Source of the DNA: Acinetobacter rudis
GTDB lineage: Bacteria; Pseudomonadota; Gammaproteobacteria; Pseudomonadales; Moraxellaceae
NCBI RefSeq assembly: GCF_031157835.1
Contig: NZ_JAVIDR010000006.1
Coordinates: 62,001 to 126,000 of the forward strand
Length of the DNA stretch: 64,000 nt
Direction: 5' to 3'
In this document: positions 16,979-27,613 of the stretch, piece after piece
How the letters are laid out: each line of letters starts with the position of its first letter
Numbering within the stretch: position 1 is the first letter of the stretch
Program-made: the position numbers and the translations under genes
The notes under the pieces: generated by a model
Database searches by the model: none
The model's input: the letters and a program-made list of their open reading frames with translations, nothing else
Told to the model about the DNA's origin: nothing

Positions 16979-19900
16979 TTAATCTATTACACCACTGATA
17001 CCGATACGGAAGCTTGGATCACCTTCAGAAGCCGCTGCAATACCACCAGTCAATGACCAGCGACCGCTGTCAGCAGTTTTACGTAAGGTTACACCTACCG
17101 CATTTTCACCACCATGGTGTGCAGCAGCTGCCGCATACGACCACTTGCCTGCTACATATGGTGCTGTTTCAAGCGCCATTGCAGCTGCAATACCTGCATT
17201 GGCACGTTTCTCAACATTATCAATACGTTGGTTGGTTGTTTGGAATAAGTTATCTACCTTGTTATTTATCTGAGTATTACGGTCATCCAAGGCATGAAGT
17301 GCATCACCTACATTGTTATAGCTACCGCCATTTACATTGTAAGTTGGACCTGTCCATTCGCCATTTTCAAACTTCGTACCACCACCCAGGTAATTACTTA
17401 CATTGGTATTAGTTGTATTCAACTGACCACCGTTCACAGCATCTTTAGAGTCTTTAGCAATCTTACCATCTGCAACACCCGTTACTTTCTTGTCGCCAGC
17501 ATGAATACCAGTATCTTTGTTGATTACAACATCGCCAACTTTAATATTGTCAGAAGTTACAGTTTTAAATTTGACATCATCGCTGGTTGCAACTGTGTAA
17601 ATATCCTGACCATTTTTACCTGGTGTTTTACTTACAGTAATGTTATTGCCAGCTTTTACCTCAGTTTTAGCACCAGCAACAGCAGTACCAACGGTATTAC
17701 GTAGATCGTCAATATTGACTGCGTTATTACCATCTGCTTCAGCAATATCAGTTACAGTCTTACCATTGGCATCTTTCATACCACTACCAACCCCAGTAAC
17801 TGTCTTGTTACCAGCGTTAATACCATCTTTAGTAACACTTGGGCCTCCAGCAATAACTAAACCATCATTGTTGATTGTTGTATCGCCATTTTTAATGCTG
17901 CCGTCTTTACCAAGATTAAGGTCTTTAGCCAAATCAACTTTAATGTCATTGCCATCTTTGCTGATATTGACATTGCCATCTTTATTTGCAAAATCAACAG
18001 TTTCACCTGGTTTTACTGTGCTCTTATCTCCACCATTAGCTGTTAAGTTCCAACCTGGATTCGCATTGGTCACTCTATCATTGATTGAAGAAATTGCATC
18101 GTGGATATTATTTTTACCCGTATTACCAATATTGGTCATCGAAACATTGCCGGCATTATTTATCGCATTCCCACCAAGGATTGTTACAAAATTATTTTGT
18201 GTATAATTAAGTTGTTCCTCAGTTGCAGCACGACCTTTGGTTGCAAAGTCAACACCACCTAACTGGGTATTACTTAAACCAGTAATATCATTTGTTTTCT
18301 TATCAATTGTAACTTTACCTACTGTTACTTTATCAAAGTCCACAACACTATCAGTTGCTACAGTAAACTCTGTACTACCATCAGCATTGACTTTCGTATC
18401 AACTTTGATGTTTTTGCCATCTTTCACATCAACTTTCGATGCAATAGACGCTTTATTCAACTGATTCAAGTTAACAGCATCTGTACCTTTTACACCCTCA
18501 GCGACATTGCTAATAGCTTTACCACCAGCGCTAATACCGCCAGCGGTGATACTTGGACCATTATTAATGGTTAACCCAGCATTATTAATCACCGTATCGC
18601 CAACTGTTACAGACTCAAGACCAGTTAAGTTTTTCGACAATTCAAGTGCTAACTTACCATCTTTGTTCACAGTACGAAGATTTTCAGAACTTGCCGCACC
18701 AGCAGTCATGTCTGTCATACCACCAACAATTTCAAGCTCTTGATTCAATTTCTTCGCAATACTGTCACCAGCATTACCTTTAAACTTCAAGCCATCATTT
18801 AAGGTTGCAGTTTCTATGATCTTACCATCTCTAGTTTCATAGATAATCCGTGTTTCACCGTCTGCACCTTTACTACCAGTAATTGTAAGGCCGTCTTTAC
18901 CATTGGTACCATTTAACACCAAGCTGTCTGCCTTAAGATTCTTGTCCATGGAAATGATCAAGTCGCCGTTGGCATCAACCGCAGTTTTAATATTTTCTGC
19001 TGAGTATTGATCATCAGCTTTAACACCAGCACCTTTAATGTTTAGGGTTTCACCAAGTTTCTTCGCAACTGGCGTACCTGAGTTTCCGGCAAAGGTTAAT
19101 GGCTTATCAGGAATGCCTGTACCACCAGTACTACTTACTGTGTACGTATTAGTCTTATCATCAAAGGCAACTGTCGTATTATCCCCAGCTTTAACTTTGG
19201 TTTTTGCCGCATTTAACTGATCAACGTTAACTGCATCACCACCTTTAACACCAGCACCAACATTACTAATCACTTTACCACCAGCGCTAATACCACCAGC
19301 GGTGATACTTGGACCATTCTTAATGGTTAACCCAGCATTATTAATCACCGTATCGCCAACTGTTACAGACTCAAGACCAGTTAAGTTTTTCGACAATTCA
19401 AGTGCTAACTTACCATCTTTGTTCACAGTACGAAGATTTTCAGAACTTGCCGCACCAGCAGTCATATCCGTCATACCACCAACAATTTCAAGCTCTTGGT
19501 TCAATTTCTTCACAATACTGTCACCAGCATTACCTTTAAACTTCAAGCCATCATTTAAGGTCGCAGTTTCTATGATCTTACCATCTCTAGTTTCATAGAT
19601 AATCCGAGTTTCACCATCTTTACCATCTAAACCCGGTGCACCTTTACCACCAGTAATCGTAAGACCGTCTTTACCATTGGTACCATTTAACACCAAGCTG
19701 TCTGCCTTGAGGTTCTTGTCCATGGAAATGATCAAGTCGCCGTTGGCATCAACCGCAGTTTTAATGTTTTCTGCTGAGTATTGATCATCAGCTTTAACAC
19801 CAGCACCTTTGATATTTAGGGTTTCGCCAAGTTTCTTCGCAACTGGCGTACCTGAGTTAGCTGCAAATGTTAATGGCTTATCAGGAATGCCTGTACCACC

Positions 19901-22078
19901 AGTACTACTTACTGTGTACGTATTAGTCTTATCATCAAAGGCAACTGTCGTATTATCCCCAGCTTTAACTTTGGTTTTTGCCGCATTTAACTGATCAACG
20001 TTAACTGCATCACCACCTTTAACACCAGCACCAACATTACTAATCACTTTACCACCAGCGCTAATACCACCAGCGGTGATACTTGGACCATTATTAATGG
20101 TTAACCCAGCATTATTAATCACCGTATCGCCAACTGTTACAGACTCAAGACCAGTTAAATTTTTCGACAATTCAAGTGCTAACTTACCATCTTTGTTCAC
20201 AGTACGAAGATTTTCAGAACTTGCCGCACCAGCAGTCATATCCGTCATACCACCAACAATTTCAAGCTCTTGGTTCAATTTCTTCGCAATACTGTCACCA
20301 GCATTACCTTTAAACTTCAAGCCATCATTTAAGGTCGCAGTTTCTATGATCTTACCATCTCTAGTTTCATAGATGATACGTGTTTCACCATCTTTGCCAT
20401 CTAAACCAGGTGTACCTTTACCACCAGTAATGGTAAGGCCGTCTTTACCATTGGTACCATTTAACACCAAGCTGTCTGCCTTGAGGTTCTTGTCCATGGA
20501 AATGATCAAATCACCGTTGGCATCAACTGCAGTTTTAATGTTTTCTGCTGAATATTGATTATCAGCTTTAACACCAGCACCTTTAATGTTTAGGGTTTCA
20601 CCAAGTTTCTTCGCAACAGGCGTACCTGAGTTTCCGGCAAAGGTGAGAGGCTTATTCGCAAGTGAGGTTATCGCATCATGAACCGTATCTTTTTTAGTTC
20701 CACCAATGTCTGACATTATCAGTGTGCCATCAGTTCCAATCCTAGCATTACCACCTAAAATGTTTTTGGTACTATTTGCCAAATTCCCAATCGTTACATT
20801 GCTTGCAAATAGCTGGCTACCATTGATACCGTCAGTACTTGTGGCAGTTATTTGACCTGCTGCAAGGTTTTTCAGTTGGCGTTCTTTACCTTTAGAACCT
20901 ATGGATACTTGCATACCAGATGAATTAACTTGACCGGCAAATCCTTTGTACTCTATGCCATGAAACTTAAGGTCCTGAGCTTCTGTCACCACTACTGCAG
21001 CCCTATTCGCTGTAGAGGAAGCACCTAATGCGACTGCTAGATCAAAATCTACACGAGCACCATTCCCTAATGCAACTGCCTCCTTATTATAGGACTCAGA
21101 CATACTACCAATAGCTATGCTTCTTTCACCCAATGCTCTACTATCAACTCCCATTGCAATAGACTGCTGAGAGAGTGCTTTTGAAAAACGGCCAATTGCT
21201 ATTGCCTGCATGCCTGCGGCCTCTACGTGTGTTCCTAGGGCTAATGAATCATGACCTTTTGCTTCTGCAAGGTTACCCATTGCAACCGATTTAATCCCTG
21301 CTGCATTAGACTCAGCCCCTAATGCAATAGAATGAGAACCACTTGCTGTAGAATCACGCCCAACAGCAATATCAGAATTATCTAATGCCTTTGAAGCATG
21401 ACCAATTGCTACCGCAGATATCGTCTTTGCATCACTATCTTTCCCCACTGCAACGGTGTAACTCCCACCAGCACTAGCTGCAACTCCTACAGCAATTGAA
21501 CCAACTCCCACTGCACCGTTATTATCATAATTTCCACTTTTTATATTGCCATCATTAACACTATAGTAATGAATCAATGGATCAGGACTAGCTGCATTTT
21601 CCACTAAATTTATTGTGTGGAGTGAGCTATCTCTATTTACAGTTGCACTATTCCCCAAAACACCTTTAGTTGTATTTGTATTATCTATAGAGGATAAGCT
21701 CTGACTTATAAATTTGGCACCTTCATTCCTTGTCGTATTTGCACCTAATATAAGTTGAGGCTGTACCCAATCAGTGCTGTTCTTATTATTTAAGTACAAA
21801 TTTTTTAATTTACTTGTATTTTCTATAGAATGATCTATTGATATATCTCCTCCAAACATATCAACCTTTTGCCCTGCGTATAAATTTGATGCAAGTGAAA
21901 GCATCGCTAGACTCAATAAGCTTAAATTCAAAATTTTATTTTTAGAAACTAAAAAATTAAATCCTCTATTTATAGAAGATTTAACCGTTGAAGTCTTCCC
22001 TTTTGATTTTGCGATTTCTGATACTGCAATCCATGCTCCAGATGAAGCACTCCATATAACTCGATATATTTTATTCAT
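16979..22078 (-). CDS. Trimeric autotransporter adhesin (YadA/Ata-like)
   Basis: This adhesin of about 1699 residues has, in order: an extended signal peptide region ([16 protein letters not shown]-type) with a hydrophobic core near 50-65; a YadA-like head (about 195-360) of roughly 14-residue repeats such as [12 protein letters not shown] and [10 protein letters not shown]; neck motifs ([19 protein letters not shown]); three tandem stalk repeats of about 258 residues (about 477-1200); further stalk and neck segments; and a C-terminal YadA anchor (last 70 residues, after [12 protein letters not shown]). It should form a surface trimer mediating adhesion, autoagglutination or biofilm. The start at 22078 fits the ESPR. 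The chain ends in GVID instead of an aromatic residue. It is followed by tpgA. Confidence 0.95.
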   Translation of the reverse strand: MNKIYRVIWSASSGAWIAVSEIAKSKGKTSTVKSSINRGFNFLVSKNKILNLSLLSLAMLSLASNLYAGQKVDMFGGDISIDHSIENTSKLKNLYLNNKNSTDWVQPQLILGANTTRNEGAKFISQSLSSIDNTNTTKGVLGNSATVNRDSSLHTINLVENAASPDPLIHYYSVNDGNIKSGNYDNNGAVGVGSIAVGVAASAGGSYTVAVGKDSDAKTISAVAIGHASKALDNSDIAVGRDSTASGSHSIALGAESNAAGIKSVAMGNLAEAKGHDSLALGTHVEAAGMQAIAIGRFSKALSQQSIAMGVDSRALGERSIAIGSMSESYNKEAVALGNGARVDFDLAVALGASSTANRAAVVVTEAQDLKFHGIEYKGFAGQVNSSGMQVSIGSKGKERQLKNLAAGQITATSTDGINGSQLFASNVTIGNLANSTKNILGGNARIGTDGTLIMSDIGGTKKDTVHDAITSLANKPLTFAGNSGTPVAKKLGETLNIKGAGVKADNQYSAENIKTAVDANGDLIISMDKNLKADSLVLNGTNGKDGLTITGGKGTPGLDGKDGETRIIYETRDGKIIETATLNDGLKFKGNAGDSIAKKLNQELEIVGGMTDMTAGAASSENLRTVNKDGKLALELSKNLTGLESVTVGDTVINNAGLTINNGPSITAGGISAGGKVISNVGAGVKGGDAVNVDQLNAAKTKVKAGDNTTVAFDDKTNTYTVSSTGGTGIPDKPLTFAANSGTPVAKKLGETLNIKGAGVKADDQYSAENIKTAVDANGDLIISMDKNLKADSLVLNGTNGKDGLTITGGKGAPGLDGKDGETRIIYETRDGKIIETATLNDGLKFKGNAGDSIVKKLNQELEIVGGMTDMTAGAASSENLRTVNKDGKLALELSKNLTGLESVTVGDTVINNAGLTIKNGPSITAGGISAGGKVISNVGAGVKGGDAVNVDQLNAAKTKVKAGDNTTVAFDDKTNTYTVSSTGGTGIPDKPLTFAGNSGTPVAKKLGETLNIKGAGVKADDQYSAENIKTAVDANGDLIISMDKNLKADSLVLNGTNGKDGLTITGSKGADGETRIIYETRDGKIIETATLNDGLKFKGNAGDSIAKKLNQELEIVGGMTDMTAGAASSENLRTVNKDGKLALELSKNLTGLESVTVGDTVINNAGLTINNGPSITAGGISAGGKAISNVAEGVKGTDAVNLNQLNKASIASKVDVKDGKNIKVDTKVNADGSTEFTVATDSVVDFDKVTVGKVTIDKKTNDITGLSNTQLGGVDFATKGRAATEEQLNYTQNNFVTILGGNAINNAGNVSMTNIGNTGKNNIHDAISSINDRVTNANPGWNLTANGGDKSTVKPGETVDFANKDGNVNISKDGNDIKVDLAKDLNLGKDGSIKNGDTTINNDGLVIAGGPSVTKDGINAGNKTVTGVGSGMKDANGKTVTDIAEADGNNAVNIDDLRNTVGTAVAGAKTEVKAGNNITVSKTPGKNGQDIYTVATSDDVKFKTVTSDNIKVGDVVINKDTGIHAGDKKVTGVADGKIAKDSKDAVNGGQLNTTNTNVSNYLGGGTKFENGEWTGPTYNVNGGSYNNVGDALHALDDRNTQINNKVDNLFQTTNQRIDNVEKRANAGIAAAMALETAPYVAGKWSYAAAAAHHGGENAVGVTLRKTADSGRWSLTGGIAAASEGDPSFRIGISGVID
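18480..19102 (-). repeat. Tandem stalk repeat, copy 3 (shortened)
   Basis: Third copy of the adhesin repeat beginning [18 protein letters not shown]. It lacks six residues of the glycine-rich segment ([10 protein letters not shown] against [16 protein letters not shown] in copy 2). It diverges after the [12 protein letters not shown] neck region, so the homologous unit ends near 18480. Confidence 0.85.
19103..19876 (-). repeat. Tandem stalk repeat, copy 2 (774 bp)
   Basis: Middle copy, exactly 774 bp (258 codons) offset from copies 1 and 3 at the KPLTFA anchor point. It is nearly identical to copy 1 at DNA level, with scattered synonymous changes and a few substitutions such as AANSG for AGNSG and KGAPGLDG for KGTPGLDG. 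Confidence 0.9.
19877..20650 (-). repeat. Tandem stalk repeat, copy 1 (774 bp)
   Basis: First copy of the 258-residue stalk unit. Within it are a segment with short collagen-like Gly-X-Y triplets ([13 protein letters not shown]) and a neck motif [16 protein letters not shown]. Homogeneity with copy 2 suggests recent duplication or gene conversion. Confidence 0.9.
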
Positions 22079-22719
22079 GTAATAAACCAATTATTTTAAA
22101 GATAATAAAGCAAAAAACAGAACAAAATAAAATACAGCACAAAATTAAAAAATAAAGACCAATTTCAAATATAAAAAAATTAAAAATAAAATTAAAAATA
22201 AATAACCTACACAATATATTTCAGTTAAAAAATAAATAAAGAAATATTTAAAACTTCAATTAAAAAAACTAAATAATTTTACATTTTTCATTAAAAATCA
22301 AAAAGTTAATAATAAAAACCAACCAACACAACAATTTAATTAATATAGAGGAATTTAAAAATTAAACACAACCCTAAACAAACACCAAATCCCAACCAAA
22401 CCAATCAACAATAAAATAGATAAGAAAAAATATCAAAAAAACAAAATTAAAAATAAATTAAAATTTTAAAAACAAATAAAAAGTAGCCCATATAATTATC
22501 ATTGGAAATTAAGTTTAAAAAATAAAATAATCACATTTATTTGCATTTTTTAATTTATAAATATTTAACTGTAATTAAAAAGCTAGGAAAGTAACTGAGA
22601 TAACATCTCAAGCTGACTACAGAGATACCACCTTGTAGTAGTAAATGAACAATATAATTTTTACCAACTCAAAGCACATTCCTATTCGCTCTCTTGAATC
22701 AGCATCATATGCATTACTA
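22079..22719. other. A-rich, G-poor region upstream of the adhesin
   Basis: There is no ORF. The plus strand from about 22080 to 22480 is dominated by A, with C clearly more frequent than G, for example 22321-22440. This is an unusual strand asymmetry. On the minus strand it would be the promoter/leader of the adhesin gene. On the plus strand a C-over-G bias of this sort resembles Rho-utilisation sequence. Function unknown. Confidence 0.4.
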
Positions 22720-22865
22720 CCCCCAGTGATGCTCATAGTTACAATATCATTGATGACTATAACCGTGAGTCATTAGATATCCTTGTTGATTTTCACTTCC
22801 AATAGAACCTATATTACAGTGGGGCAGATCAATTGATTGAATTGTAAGGAAAACCCAAGCAAAAG
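22720..22865 (+). mobile_element. Remnant of an IS3-family transposase (OrfB fragment)
   Basis: One frame reads YNIIDDYNRESLDILVDF, closely resembling the integrase-core segment V-I-D-D-Y-N-R-E-A-L of IS3-group transposases. After an in-frame stop and probable frameshift come DQLIEL and GKPK, the spacing expected before the next conserved block. The rest of the element, including terminal repeats, is missing. It is a decayed scrap, not an active IS. Confidence 0.55.
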
Positions 22866-23657
22866 AAAAACAATCACCCCTATTTATCTAATAGTATAAG
22901 TTGCTGGATATACCATCTGACTCTTAAAGGGGCTTATCATAAATTTGGACATGAGGTACGACCATTTAAAACTTTTATGATAATTAATAAGTTCTGAAAA
23001 TGCTTCGAGAAGTATCTGCCATCTTTTTATTGCATCATAAGTAATACTGTTGAATGATGGCATCCATATTGATCAAATAAATTAGTAGCAACTTGAATAA
23101 TAGTAAACTCTACTGACTGATTTTAATAATATGGTATTCTCCAACCAAAAAATTATTTAATAAAAGCTGTACATTAGCTCCCATCTATATCAACCACAAT
23201 TAATAATAGGTTTTCAACCCATTTCCAAAAGTTTAGATTTCTTGTATACCGTTTGTACTTATGAGCAATATTTACGTTAATAAAAGTGAAATTTTTTTAA
23301 TTATTCTTTTAGAAACTAAAATATTCAAAAAACTTACATTATCCTATTTAAATTAAATATTTTAAATTAAGTGTTTTATAAAGAATAAGTACAAAATTTC
23401 AACTTAATCCCAAGTTAAAATAGTCTTTTTTATCGCTTATTATTGAAAATTGACATTTAAAAATTTACTAAATAAGCTAACTAAAAATAGCAAGTAGACA
23501 CATCTGGTTTACCAGCTAAAGAAGTCTGTTGAGTAGCAACATCTTCTATCATGAATAGTAAAAGTAAATAAGACATTGTTTTGACTAATTATATTTCTAC
23601 ATTTTCTATTGTATATGATGATTAATAAAAATAAGTAAAAATTAAGGGAGTTAAGTT
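22866..23657. other. AT-rich region with no recognisable gene
   Basis: About 790 bp separate the IS scrap from the hydroxylase pseudogene. A short open stretch (about 22893-22998) would encode a peptide containing LTLKGAYHKFGHEVRPF, which I do not recognise; it may be a further gene fragment. Otherwise only stop-rich AT sequence is seen. A good ribosome site (AAGGGAG) lies just before 23658. Confidence 0.4.
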
Positions 23658-24323
23658 ATGACCACACATCAACAATTAAATGACAACTTACTTCAAGATG
23701 AAAAATATTTTGAGAGTAAAGTAGTCGAACGCCTTAAGTCCAATGAATTAACAAATGATACAAATCACTTTTTTTTCAATAGTAAGAGAAGTTAAATTAA
23801 TTAATCCTAAAGCAGCTCTCCGAATAACTTATTGTTGGAGAGAAATCACAAAAACATTCATGTTTACACGCTGAAAATGAAGATGTTTTCATATGAGACA
23901 TGGAGAAATTTGGTTTTTAGATGCTAAACATTTGCATTCTGCAATTAATTTATCTCCAGAACGTCGTTTAAATCTATGTCTAGATTTTGAGATAAGAGAT
24001 TGTCTATATCAAAGTATTTTTAGAAAGCCAATCAATGAAAACTCTTTACAACACCCCCAAATGATTAATAGAGAAAATTTGACTACCGATTTCAAAATGG
24101 TTTAGTTAATTTTTCTAAGATTATTAATAAAGATAATTATTGGGACATTGTTGGTTTTTTATCAAAAGTACCATTTTATAAAAATATTAGTTTATCAAAG
24201 TGTTATGAATGGATGCTAAAAATTTCAGAACAATCTGGTGATGAATATCTATTTTCAAAAACAAAGCAATTCTGTCAGTTTCTTAAAGCAGAGAGAAAAA
24301 TGTATGAACGCTTTTCTCTATAA
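23658..24323 (+). pseudogene. Degraded 2-oxoglutarate dioxygenase resembling L-proline cis-4-hydroxylase
   Basis: A start codon with ribosome site opens a frame (MTTHQQLNDNLLQDEKYF) that shifts at an eight-T run (23769-23776). It continues as SIVREVKLINPKAAL, then loses the stretch expected to hold the iron-binding H-x-D. It resumes in other frames as HAENEDVF and RHGEIWFLDAKHLHSAINLSPERRLNLCLDFE, where the distal His (HSA) is kept. After another shift near 24090-24110 it ends GLVNFSKIINKDNYWDIV...KMYERFSL at 24323. The GEIWFLDA-x-HSA-R-L-DFE pattern and C-terminal helical region match the L-proline cis-4-hydroxylase group of Fe(II)/2OG enzymes. Several frameshifts plus an internal deletion make it inactive. 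The exporter gene begins 31 bp later. Confidence 0.75.
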
Positions 24324-24354
24324 ATGAAACTTAATAAATATATTGGAAAAGGCT

Positions 24355-25251
24355 ATGAAAGATAAAAGTTTAAGCCTCAAAATTGGAACAATTGAAATGG
24401 TCATTGCAATGCTTCTATCCGGAAGTATTGGTTTATTTGTTATCAAATCTGGTCAATCACCAATCAATATTGTTTTTTTTCGGTGCATAATTGCTGCAAT
24501 TTGCTTAGCTCCTATCTGTTTTTATTATGGATATTTTAAAAATAAATACTTAGATAAGAAAAAAGTCTTATTGATGATCGCTTCAGGTTTGCTCATCGTT
24601 TTCAATTGGGCTTTATTATTTGCAGCATTCCCTAAAACCTCTATTTCTTTGGCAACAATAGTCTATCATGTGAATCCATTTATTATTTTATTTTTAAGTA
24701 TGATAGTCTTTCATGAAAAAATAAATAAAAATGATATTTTTTGGACCATTTTAGCTTTTATTGGACTCATTATTATTATTGGTTTAGGAAAATCTTCAGT
24801 TAATTATAATGAATTATTTGGTTTACTATTAGTTCTGATAGCAACTACACTTTATTCATTTTCAGTATTAATTACAAAAAAATTAACAAGCACACCTCCA
24901 TTATTAATTATTTTAATTCAGACAATTAGTGGAACCATTGTTATGGTACCTTTTATTTCTATCCTTCAAGCACCTCCTATAGGTATCCAATGGATCTATA
25001 TCATTTTTTTAGGTATGTTTCATACAGCTTTAGTATATTTCCTCATGTATTCAGCAATAAAGAAAATACCACTCAATAATATCGCAATTCTGTCTTTCAT
25101 ATATCCTTTGTCAACTGTGATTATAGACTATTTTTTCTTTAATCATTTGTTAACTATAAACCAAATCATAGGTGCTATTTTAATTTTGTTTGGCATATTG
25201 GGTGTAAAACTACATTGGAAAATCCCAGAACTAAAAAGGACATTACCTTAA
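24355..25251 (+). CDS. EamA/DMT-family transporter
   Basis: This 298-residue inner-membrane protein has about ten hydrophobic helices arranged as two EamA repeats (about 12-140 and 150-285). FFRCIIAA lies in the first half and PLSTVIIDYFFF late in the second. Members export amino acids and other metabolites. The ATG at 24355 follows a GGAAAAGG ribosome site; an upstream in-frame TTG (24343) is less likely. The gene is very AT-rich, intact, and directly follows the decayed hydroxylase, so the pair may once have made and exported a hydroxylated amino acid. Substrate is inferred only from this context. Confidence 0.85.
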   Translation: MKDKSLSLKIGTIEMVIAMLLSGSIGLFVIKSGQSPINIVFFRCIIAAICLAPICFYYGYFKNKYLDKKKVLLMIASGLLIVFNWALLFAAFPKTSISLATIVYHVNPFIILFLSMIVFHEKINKNDIFWTILAFIGLIIIIGLGKSSVNYNELFGLLLVLIATTLYSFSVLITKKLTSTPPLLIILIQTISGTIVMVPFISILQAPPIGIQWIYIIFLGMFHTALVYFLMYSAIKKIPLNNIAILSFIYPLSTVIIDYFFFNHLLTINQIIGAILILFGILGVKLHWKIPELKRTLP

Positions 25252-25660
25252 GTTAATTAATTGAATAGCTACCAAATATTTAGACACACCGAATTATCAT
25301 TTAGACTACCATCATATTAGCATCCAATTTCAGTTCAACTTAGATACATTCCTTATATTAGTTGAATAAAATTTCTATATTATATGATGTGGCGACTTTA
25401 CTTAATAAAATCTACAATCCACTAGTTTGGGAAAAAAATTATTTTCTGAAAGAAAATTTGCATATCTGGGCTAAATTACTACACAAAGCAATTTTAGTAA
25501 TGATCTCTTTCCTTGTTACAATTGATTTGATAAGTTACACCACCATTTTTTTCGATTTATGCTGTAAATTTAACTTATCTGGCAATGGTTAACACAGCTA
25601 AACACAGGTTTAAACAGATTCTCGCAGGTTGAGAAACAAGACTTAAAGGTATGATTTTTA
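25252..25660. other. Intergenic region before dusA
   Basis: About 410 bp with no convincing gene. A 76-codon frame starting with TTG at 25362 has no ribosome site or recognisable similarity. The stretch 25570-25655 is less AT-rich and should contain the dusA promoter. Confidence 0.45.
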
Positions 25661-26677
25661 ATGACTATTAGCAATAACATTGAAAACACTCAATCTCCAC
25701 GAATCAGTGTTGCCCCGATGATGGATTGGACAACCAAAGATTATCGTTATTTTGCACGTTTATTTAACCCTCATATCACCCTCTATACTGAAATGGTGAC
25801 TACTGGGGCGATTATATATGGCGATGCTGCACGCCATCTAAATTATAATCAACAAGAACACCCTCTGGTTTTACAACTAGGAGGATCTAATCCTAAAGAA
25901 TTAGCAACTTGTAGTAAAATGGCTGAGGATTGGGGTTATGATGAAATCAATCTCAATGTTGGCTGTCCAAGTGATCGTGTACAAAATAATAAAATCGGTG
26001 CTTGTCTCATGGCTGAAGCTGATTTAGTTGCTGAATGTATTGCAGCAATGCAAAAAAGCACTCATATCCCAGTCACAATCAAGCACCGTATTGGTATTGA
26101 TGACATGCAAAGTTATGAGGAAATGTTAAGTTTCGTTGATACAGTAGCGGCAACTGGCTGTAAACACTTTGTGGTACATGCACGTATTGCACTATTACAA
26201 GGACTTTCTCCTAAAGAAAACCGTGAAGTTCCACCATTACGTTATGAAGATGTCTACCGTCTTAAACGAGAGCGCCCAAACTTATATATAGAAATTAATG
26301 GTGGGATTAAATCCTTGGCAGAAACAAAAAGTCATCTACAACATGTTGATGGTGTAATGATTGGACGTGAGGCTTATCATAACCCTTATTTACTTGCTGA
26401 ATTGGGCGAGTTATATGGTGTAGATACCATGCCAAATCGCTTTGATATTATGCAGCAGATGATCCCCTACTTCGAACAGCGGATGGCTGAAGGTGCCCCA
26501 ATTTCAATACTCACTCGTCATATTCTTGGTTTATTTCAAAACCTACCTGGAGCACGCAAATGGCGTCAATCCTTAAGTGGTGGTAATGCCAAAACTTTAG
26601 ATGATGTAAAAATAGCAATTGATAATATTCAGGCTGCAATGCAACGCACTGAAGATTATATTAAAGAAAATCAGTAA
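25661..26677 (+). CDS. dusA: tRNA-dihydrouridine(20/20a) synthase DusA
   Basis: This 338-residue FMN enzyme reduces uridines 20 and 20a in the tRNA D-loop. Motifs are the N-terminal APMMDWTTKDYR (FMN-binding strand, DusA-specific DWT), LYTEMVTTGAI, LQLGGS, LNVGCPSDRVQNNKIGACLM with the catalytic Cys, IKHRIGID and GVMIGREAYHNPYLL near the C-terminus. The specific insertions and length identify DusA and not DusB or DusC. It is a single gene, with a bidirectional terminator after it. Confidence 0.95.
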   Translation: MTISNNIENTQSPRISVAPMMDWTTKDYRYFARLFNPHITLYTEMVTTGAIIYGDAARHLNYNQQEHPLVLQLGGSNPKELATCSKMAEDWGYDEINLNVGCPSDRVQNNKIGACLMAEADLVAECIAAMQKSTHIPVTIKHRIGIDDMQSYEEMLSFVDTVAATGCKHFVVHARIALLQGLSPKENREVPPLRYEDVYRLKRERPNLYIEINGGIKSLAETKSHLQHVDGVMIGREAYHNPYLLAELGELYGVDTMPNRFDIMQQMIPYFEQRMAEGAPISILTRHILGLFQNLPGARKWRQSLSGGNAKTLDDVKIAIDNIQAAMQRTEDYIKENQ

Positions 26678-26714
26678 ATACCCATTTGAAACCACAATAA
26701 AGTCTAGAACGAAA

Positions 26715-26759
26715 AACACGTTAGTCTTTTCCTCTTCAAGAGCAAAAGGCTAACGTGTT
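26715..26759. terminator. Bidirectional Rho-independent terminator
   Basis: A 16-bp stem (AACACGTTAGTCTTTT pairing with AAAAGGCTAACGTGTT, one G-U pair) and a 13-base loop lie between the convergent dusA and the XAC2610-like gene. The A/T-rich stem base gives U-tracts in both directions. Confidence 0.8.
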
Positions 26760-26767
26760 GATACATT

Positions 26768-27613
26768 TTACTGAATTTTATTTAATAGACCTTTTTCGAC
26801 TTGATAAATCGAACCATTCGCAAAGTTAATTTGCTGTTTAATCCCGTCAAGGTTTGGGTAACCTTGAATTTTTTCTAGTTGAGTTGAGCGCTGAAACTTA
26901 GCCGTCTTAGGGTTATACATCCAATAAATGTGATGCTGATCTTCTGCCCAACGACCATTAGAAGCATCAGATAATACTAGATCATAATGGCCATCAAAAT
27001 TAATATCTTTGTAATCGACTGTTTGGTTGTAAGCTTTAAACCCTGTTAATTGTTGCACAACTTTTTGTGTTTTTTGATCAACGACATCTATGCGTTCAAT
27101 AAAATTGTTTAAAGTCGCTGCATTACTTGGCGTATAAAACTTAAAGAGAAATGCAGGTTTATCTGTCACTTTAAATGCTGGCTCAAACTGAATCTCTTGG
27201 CTTTGCAACTGACCTTTTTTAACTAATCTTGCGGTGAACTGGCCTGTAATTGCATTCAATTGACCATTTAACTGATAATCACCAGCCTCAAGACTCGCAT
27301 CACTAGGAGAAATCAACGAGGCCATATTCAACTGATTAGCCTTTTGCAGACCTTCAAAACGAATGCTTTTCTCGGTCTTTATCTCTGTTAATGTTGCACG
27401 CGGATTCCACACACCTGCGTATAAATCTAAATAATACTGACCATCTGTTGACCTTAACATGCGTTGCATATTTACTTTAACATTACTCAAACTTTTAAAT
27501 TGTGCTTGAGCTGTGGTCGCAGTGGTTTTTTGAACAATTTCTGCTTGCGCAACCGTTGATGCTACCAATACAGCACCCAATAAACTATTTGTCAAAATTC
27601 GGCTTAATTTCAT
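26768..27613 (-). CDS. Secreted XAC2610-like protein of unknown function
   Basis: This 281-residue protein has a signal peptide (about 1-24, ending VAQA) and a mostly beta-rich mature chain. A single calcium-loop-like segment KDINFDGHYDLVLSD lies about 50-75 residues before the C-terminus, as in XAC2610-type and FG-GAP/VCBS-like proteins. There is no lipobox and no transmembrane segment, so it is probably periplasmic or exported. It stands alone, facing dusA and upstream of nothing on its strand. I do not know a function; a periplasmic binding or inhibitor role is possible. Confidence 0.75.
   Translation of the reverse strand: MKLSRILTNSLLGAVLVASTVAQAEIVQKTTATTAQAQFKSLSNVKVNMQRMLRSTDGQYYLDLYAGVWNPRATLTEIKTEKSIRFEGLQKANQLNMASLISPSDASLEAGDYQLNGQLNAITGQFTARLVKKGQLQSQEIQFEPAFKVTDKPAFLFKFYTPSNAATLNNFIERIDVVDQKTQKVVQQLTGFKAYNQTVDYKDINFDGHYDLVLSDASNGRWAEDQHHIYWMYNPKTAKFQRSTQLEKIQGYPNLDGIKQQINFANGSIYQVEKGLLNKIQ

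Noticed and set aside
17640-18206. Long plus-strand frame (188 codons) and similar frames antisense to the adhesin
   Set aside because: They mirror the repetitive, stop-poor adhesin gene on the other strand and have no ribosome site or family features.
18480-20650. Possible CRISPR-like or satellite array
   Set aside because: The repeats are 774 bp, in frame, and encode adhesin stalk; no short repeats with unique spacers are present.
25362-25592. 76-codon frame before dusA
   Set aside because: TTG start, no ribosome site, no recognisable domain; AT-rich chance frame is likelier.
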